DNA from: JBAZLV01 sp041650055
Lineage (GTDB): Bacteria; Nitrospirota; UBA9217
Length of the DNA: 64,000 bases
Reading direction: 5' to 3'
NCBI GenBank assembly: GCA_041650055.1
Contig: JBAZLV010000003.1
Span: 1 to 64,000, forward strand
The position numbers and the translations under genes are program-made. The stretch's first letter is position 1, and each line of letters begins with the position of its first letter. Shown one piece after another: positions 61,115 through 64,000 of this stretch. A model generated the notes under the pieces. The model ran no database searches and was not told where the DNA came from. It worked only from the letters and a program-made list of their open reading frames with translations.

Positions 61115-61853
61115 TCTGATCTCCTTCACAGCTGTCCCGATATGTGCACACTCGCAAATCATCCAGTAGCGGCAGAGCGCCTTCCAGATTTCCACTATAA
61201 ACAATCTTGCCCGAATCGAGTATCAAGATTACATCCGCCGCCTCCAAAAAAGCTTTGTTATGGCTGATTACAATGCTGGTTGTGCGGTTATCCGCCAGTT
61301 CTTTTTTTAAAAGGCTGACCATCGGATCTATCGTCCACAAATCAATTCCCGTATCCGGCTCGTCATACATTGCCAATTTGGGATTGGCCGCGATGGTGAT
61401 TGCCAGTTCAATCTTTTTAATTTCACCACCTGATAATTTGACATCCACTTCTTTATCCAAAAAAGAAAGAGGACAAATGCCGACTCGCCTCATGATTTCC
61501 AAAAGCTTATTTTTATCCTCGGTTCCGGCGGCAATCGCCAGCAGATCACGAAACGTGATGCCTTTGAAGCGCGCTGGCTGCTGAAAGCTGTAGGCAATAC
61601 CCGCTTTAGCCCGTTCGGTAATCGTTAAGGGTGAAATATCCTGCTTGTTAAAAACAATAGAGCCCTGCGATACGGGATTGATGCCAATGATCAATTTGGC
61701 CAGCGTGGTTTTCCCGCTACCGTTGGGACCGGTAATGGCGTAAAATTTACCATCGTCGAAGGTAAAATCGATACCGTCGATGATGTTGCGCGAACCTCCA
61801 CCGTTTTCTCCGCTATCCTGCACGGTAAAATATAAATTCTTTAATTCCAGCAT
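61095..61853 (-). CDS. sufC: SufC Fe-S assembly ATPase
   Basis: A 252-residue ABC-type ATPase: Walker A ITGPNGSGKTTLA, signature VKLSGGEIKKIE, Walker B KLAMYDEPDTGIDL and the H-loop IVISHNKAF. The SufC hallmark KAGIAYSFQQPARFKGI precedes the signature. It powers the SufB scaffold in Fe-S cluster assembly. A 20-bp overlap with sufB indicates tight coupling. A structured 242-bp gap lies upstream. Confidence 0.93.
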   Translation of the reverse strand: MLELKNLYFTVQDSGENGGGSRNIIDGIDFTFDDGKFYAITGPNGSGKTTLAKLIIGINPVSQGSIVFNKQDISPLTITERAKAGIAYSFQQPARFKGITFRDLLAIAAGTEDKNKLLEIMRRVGICPLSFLDKEVDVKLSGGEIKKIELAITIAANPKLAMYDEPDTGIDLWTIDPMVSLLKKELADNRTTSIVISHNKAFLEAADVILILDSGKIVYSGNLEGALPLLDDLRVCTYRDSCEGDQNAQCYR

Positions 61854-62095
61854 GAGTTGATTTGCCTTTCTCTATATTGTGAGATTTGACACACCTTCAC
61901 GCGAGTGAACGGAGCTAAGATCAGTGGCTTTTTGAAACGCTCCGCAATTACTCCGACGTCTTATTCTTCCCTGAGAGAATGTCCTCCCCTTATCAGTTGG
62001 GGGAATACAGAAAACGGGGCGTTTGCTAAATCTTAGCATTGAGGGCGCCCGGTGCCAAGGATTTCGATTTTTATTATATGAATCTCCTGGTCATG
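61854..62095. other. Structured 242-bp intergenic region upstream of sufC
   Basis: No ORF of use. On the plus strand are a hairpin TTCAC-GCGA-GTGAA (61896-61909) with a GNRA-type loop, a C-rich/G-rich pair around TTATCAGTT near 61986-62005, and GCTAA-ATC-TTAGC near 62028-62040. On the minus strand this is the leader of sufC, so it might be a regulatory RNA or a remnant of an element. No family is recognised. Confidence 0.35.
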
Positions 62096-62800
62096 TCACA
62101 ACAGAGTAACTACAAGATATATGCCGGCGAGCATCAGAATGCCGCCGCTCAATTTTTTTGCATAGAGTGAGAAGTTCTGGATTCCGCGGGATTGCATAAG
62201 ACTTTCAGTGAGCCCGACGGAAAGACCTGCAACAAAGATCAAAGCACAATGTCCGATTGCGTATGCAAATAAAAGAGATCCGCCATAGAGCATGTCACCC
62301 TGCGTCGAGGCATATGCGAGAATCACGGCAAGCACCGGTGTGGCGCAGGGAGATGAAACGGTTCCGGTCAGAAGCCCAAGCAGTAATGCGCCCCACAATC
62401 CTTTTGTTTTTATCTGATGCGTTTTTTGAAAGGGAAGTGGAATCTCCAAAAGACCCATGAGATGAAGTCCCATGCCTATTGCAATGATAGCAAGGCCGAT
62501 ATAAAGCCACTGTCCCAAAAACCCGAGAAGTCCACCCATGGCAGAAGCAGCGGCTCCCAAAAGAGTAAACGTAATTGCAAGGCCGAGAATAAAAACCAGC
62601 GAATAAAGCGCTGCCTTCTTATTGTTCCCTTCAGAATAACCACCTACGTAACCGATAATGAGTGGTATGGCTGCCAGAACGCAAGGACTTGCTGCAGATA
62701 GAATTCCTCCCAGAAACACGGCAAGGAACGCGAGACCCGTCTGGTTTTGTATGATTGACTGTATGTTGATAAAAAGGGATTCCATGAATATTTCAAACAC
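62096..62800 (-). CDS. ccdA: CcdA/DsbD-type cytochrome c biogenesis transmembrane protein
   Basis: A 234-residue protein with six membrane helices and the two redox cysteines of the family in AAASPCVLAAIPLIIGY and GTVSSPCATPVLAVILA. It carries reducing power from cytoplasmic thioredoxin across the inner membrane. It follows the thioredoxin gene by 8 bp, which suggests that the exported thioredoxin is its partner. It forms a unit with acr3. Confidence 0.93.
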   Translation of the reverse strand: MFEIFMESLFINIQSIIQNQTGLAFLAVFLGGILSAASPCVLAAIPLIIGYVGGYSEGNNKKAALYSLVFILGLAITFTLLGAAASAMGGLLGFLGQWLYIGLAIIAIGMGLHLMGLLEIPLPFQKTHQIKTKGLWGALLLGLLTGTVSSPCATPVLAVILAYASTQGDMLYGGSLLFAYAIGHCALIFVAGLSVGLTESLMQSRGIQNFSLYAKKLSGGILMLAGIYLVVTLL

Positions 62801-62808
62801 ACGCCTGG

Positions 62809-63189
62809 TTATAATCCATATTTTTTTAAAACAGGAACAATTTCTTCATACGCATAAAATCCGATATGACGGTGAAACTCTTTTCCCTTCCGATCGAGAA
62901 AAACCTGGGTAGGAATTCCATACACGCCGAAGCGGCCTGCAGCCGAGCGGTCTCTCCTGACATCAACAAAGATGACTTCGAGTTTTCCCTTATAGGTCTC
63001 TGTAAGTTTTTTCATCACCGGTCGCATCTGCTCGCAGGGAATGCAGCCCACGGAGCCGAGTTCCAGCATGACTGCTTTACCTTCTTTTTTTGCTTTGGCG
63101 AGCAGATCATCAATCTCGGCTGCCTGGATGGATTGAGAAAGAAACAAGACGCTCGAAAACAGAATAGCTACTGCAAGACTTCTCTTCAT
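62809..63189 (-). CDS. Exported thioredoxin-like protein
   Basis: A 126-residue protein with a signal peptide (cut after SIQAA) and a thioredoxin fold carrying GSVGCIPCEQMRP (CxxC) and a cis-Pro IPTQVF. ATG 63189 has GGAGGA upstream. In acr3-thioredoxin-ccdA clusters of anaerobes this protein is thought to be a reductase in the periplasm; its target here is unknown. Confidence 0.9.
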   Translation of the reverse strand: MKRSLAVAILFSSVLFLSQSIQAAEIDDLLAKAKKEGKAVMLELGSVGCIPCEQMRPVMKKLTETYKGKLEVIFVDVRRDRSAAGRFGVYGIPTQVFLDRKGKEFHRHIGFYAYEEIVPVLKKYGL

Positions 63190-63227
63190 GGTTCCTCCAA
63201 AATTTAAAGAACGAATAGAGAGCATGT

Positions 63228-64000
63228 TTAAATCGGTTCTGTACTCTTGACTTGGCAATATTGATCTCGATAATATTTTTTCTGTATCCAGAACGACACA
63301 TTGACCAGACCGATAAGCACCGGAACTTCCACGAGCGGGCCGATGACGGTAGCAAAAGCCACGTTTGAATTGATCCCGAAGACGGCTACTGCAACGGCAA
63401 TCGCGAGCTCGAAATCATTCGAAGCGGCGGTGAAGCTGAGCGTTGCCGATTTTGGATAGTCCGCGCCTGCTTTTTTTGCGATAAAAAACGTGACTAAGAA
63501 CATAAAAACAAAGTAAATAAAAAGCGGAATAGCAATCCGGAGCACATCCAAAGGCAGCTTAATAATATATTCTCCCTTGAGTGAAAACATCACGAGAATT
63601 GTAAAGAGCAGTGCAATCAGGGTAATGGGGCTGATTTTCGGGATAAACGTTTCGTGATACCACTTCTTATCTTTCAGTTTAATAAACACAAATCGCGTTA
63701 TCATGCCGGCCAGAAAAGGAATGCCAAGGTAGATAAAAACGCTTTTTGCAATCTGTCCTATGGATACGTTCACGATTTCGCCGCTTAACCCGAAGAGCGG
63801 GGGAAGAATCGTGATAAATATCCAGGCATAGAGCGGATACGTAAAAACCTGAAAGAGTGCATTGAAGGCAACGAGTCCAGCAACATAATCCGGATCGCCG
63901 CAGGCAAGATCGTTCCAGACCAAAACCATTGCGATGCATCGGGCAAGTCCTACGAGGATCACGCCGATCATGTATCCCGGCATGTCTGGAAGAAGAGCAA
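63228..64000 (-). CDS. acr3: Acr3-type arsenite efflux permease (5' end outside window)
   Basis: The frame stays open to the right edge, so the N-terminus is missing. What is present is about 257 residues with seven or so membrane helices, the Acr3 signature PGYMIGVILVGLARCIAMVLVWNDLACGDPDYVAG (the key Cys in LARC), and SLSFTAASNDFELAIAVAVAVFGI. It exports As(III). It is followed by thioredoxin and ccdA genes on the same strand, a common arsenic-cluster order. Confidence 0.92.
   Translation of the reverse strand, partial: ALLPDMPGYMIGVILVGLARCIAMVLVWNDLACGDPDYVAGLVAFNALFQVFTYPLYAWIFITILPPLFGLSGEIVNVSIGQIAKSVFIYLGIPFLAGMITRFVFIKLKDKKWYHETFIPKISPITLIALLFTILVMFSLKGEYIIKLPLDVLRIAIPLFIYFVFMFLVTFFIAKKAGADYPKSATLSFTAASNDFELAIAVAVAVFGINSNVAFATVIGPLVEVPVLIGLVNVSFWIQKKYYRDQYCQVKSTEPI

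Noticed and set aside
1..64000. CRISPR arrays, rRNA genes, integrases or transposase genes
   Set aside because: No regularly spaced repeats, rRNA-like segments or recombinase motifs were found by eye; only non-autonomous repeats are present.

Overview
The window reads as chromosomal DNA of a Gram-negative, probably anaerobic bacterium. LpxC shows a lipid A outer membrane, and several genes encode lipoproteins. The order argH - lipoprotein - lysA - dapF - dapA - dapB - dapL, with the LL-diaminopimelate aminotransferase route to lysine, and the presence of hgcAB point to the Desulfobacterota (former Deltaproteobacteria) or a neighbouring phylum such as Nitrospirota. No rRNA or universal marker is present to settle this. 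Base composition looks balanced, with a few visibly A+T-rich genes (ankyrin lipoprotein, Mug-like glycosylase).

Layout. 1-8419 (+): end of argH, a fibronectin-type lipoprotein, a complete meso-DAP/lysine operon with a thiol-disulfide protein carrying a CXXCH motif inside it, then folK and a deoxynucleoside kinase. 8546-10362 (+): two peptide/nickel-type ABC permeases, whose likely ATPases lie 35 kb away at 45012-46982. 10390-13099: A+T-rich ankyrin lipoprotein, rsmA, tRNA-Gln(CTG), tRNA-Glu(CTC), a Mug-like glycosylase and DUF488. 13119-18546: alpha-glucan phosphorylase (-), three small membrane proteins (+), and a HemN-like radical SAM protein (-). 18654-24557: a MITE-like element, LUD/iron-sulfur lactate-oxidation genes (-) divergent from a proton-translocating transhydrogenase operon (+) whose first gene carries a -1 frameshift at an A7 run. 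24566-36425: mixed housekeeping (GroES-like, beta-hydroxyacid dehydrogenase, two lipoproteins including a patatin, two TPM proteins, UPF0210/ACT pair, fumC, flavin reductase, gamma carbonic anhydrase, deoC). 36489-43978: LysM-M23 envelope peptidase, a 1662-residue hybrid kinase with its response regulator, and lpxC. 44270-46982: TPR protein and two oligopeptide ABC ATPases.

47017-52296 (-) is a tightly overlapping four-gene signalling operon: PocR-GAF-GGDEF diguanylate cyclase, an AAA ATPase fused to an RsbW-type anti-sigma kinase domain, a STAS antagonist, and a GAF-HD-GYP phosphodiesterase. It joins c-di-GMP turnover to partner switching and has no sigma factor or PP2C phosphatase. It is one of the two most interesting loci here.

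56875-64000 (-) is a metal/thiol region on one strand: Acr3 arsenite exporter (cut by the window edge), thioredoxin, CcdA, SufC-SufB, a DUF4405 membrane protein, a VKOR-DsbA fusion, then hgcA and hgcB, the mercury-methylation pair. HgcA has the N-V-W-C-A-A-G-K cap-helix motif and an unusual Cys-pair-rich N-terminus. A perfect 19-bp palindrome lies just upstream of hgcA.

Several short inverted repeats of interspersed-repeat type (22766-22875, 18654-18832, 55900-55975, 57184-57266) sit between genes, two of them inside operons. No CRISPR array, rRNA, integrase or transposase was seen.
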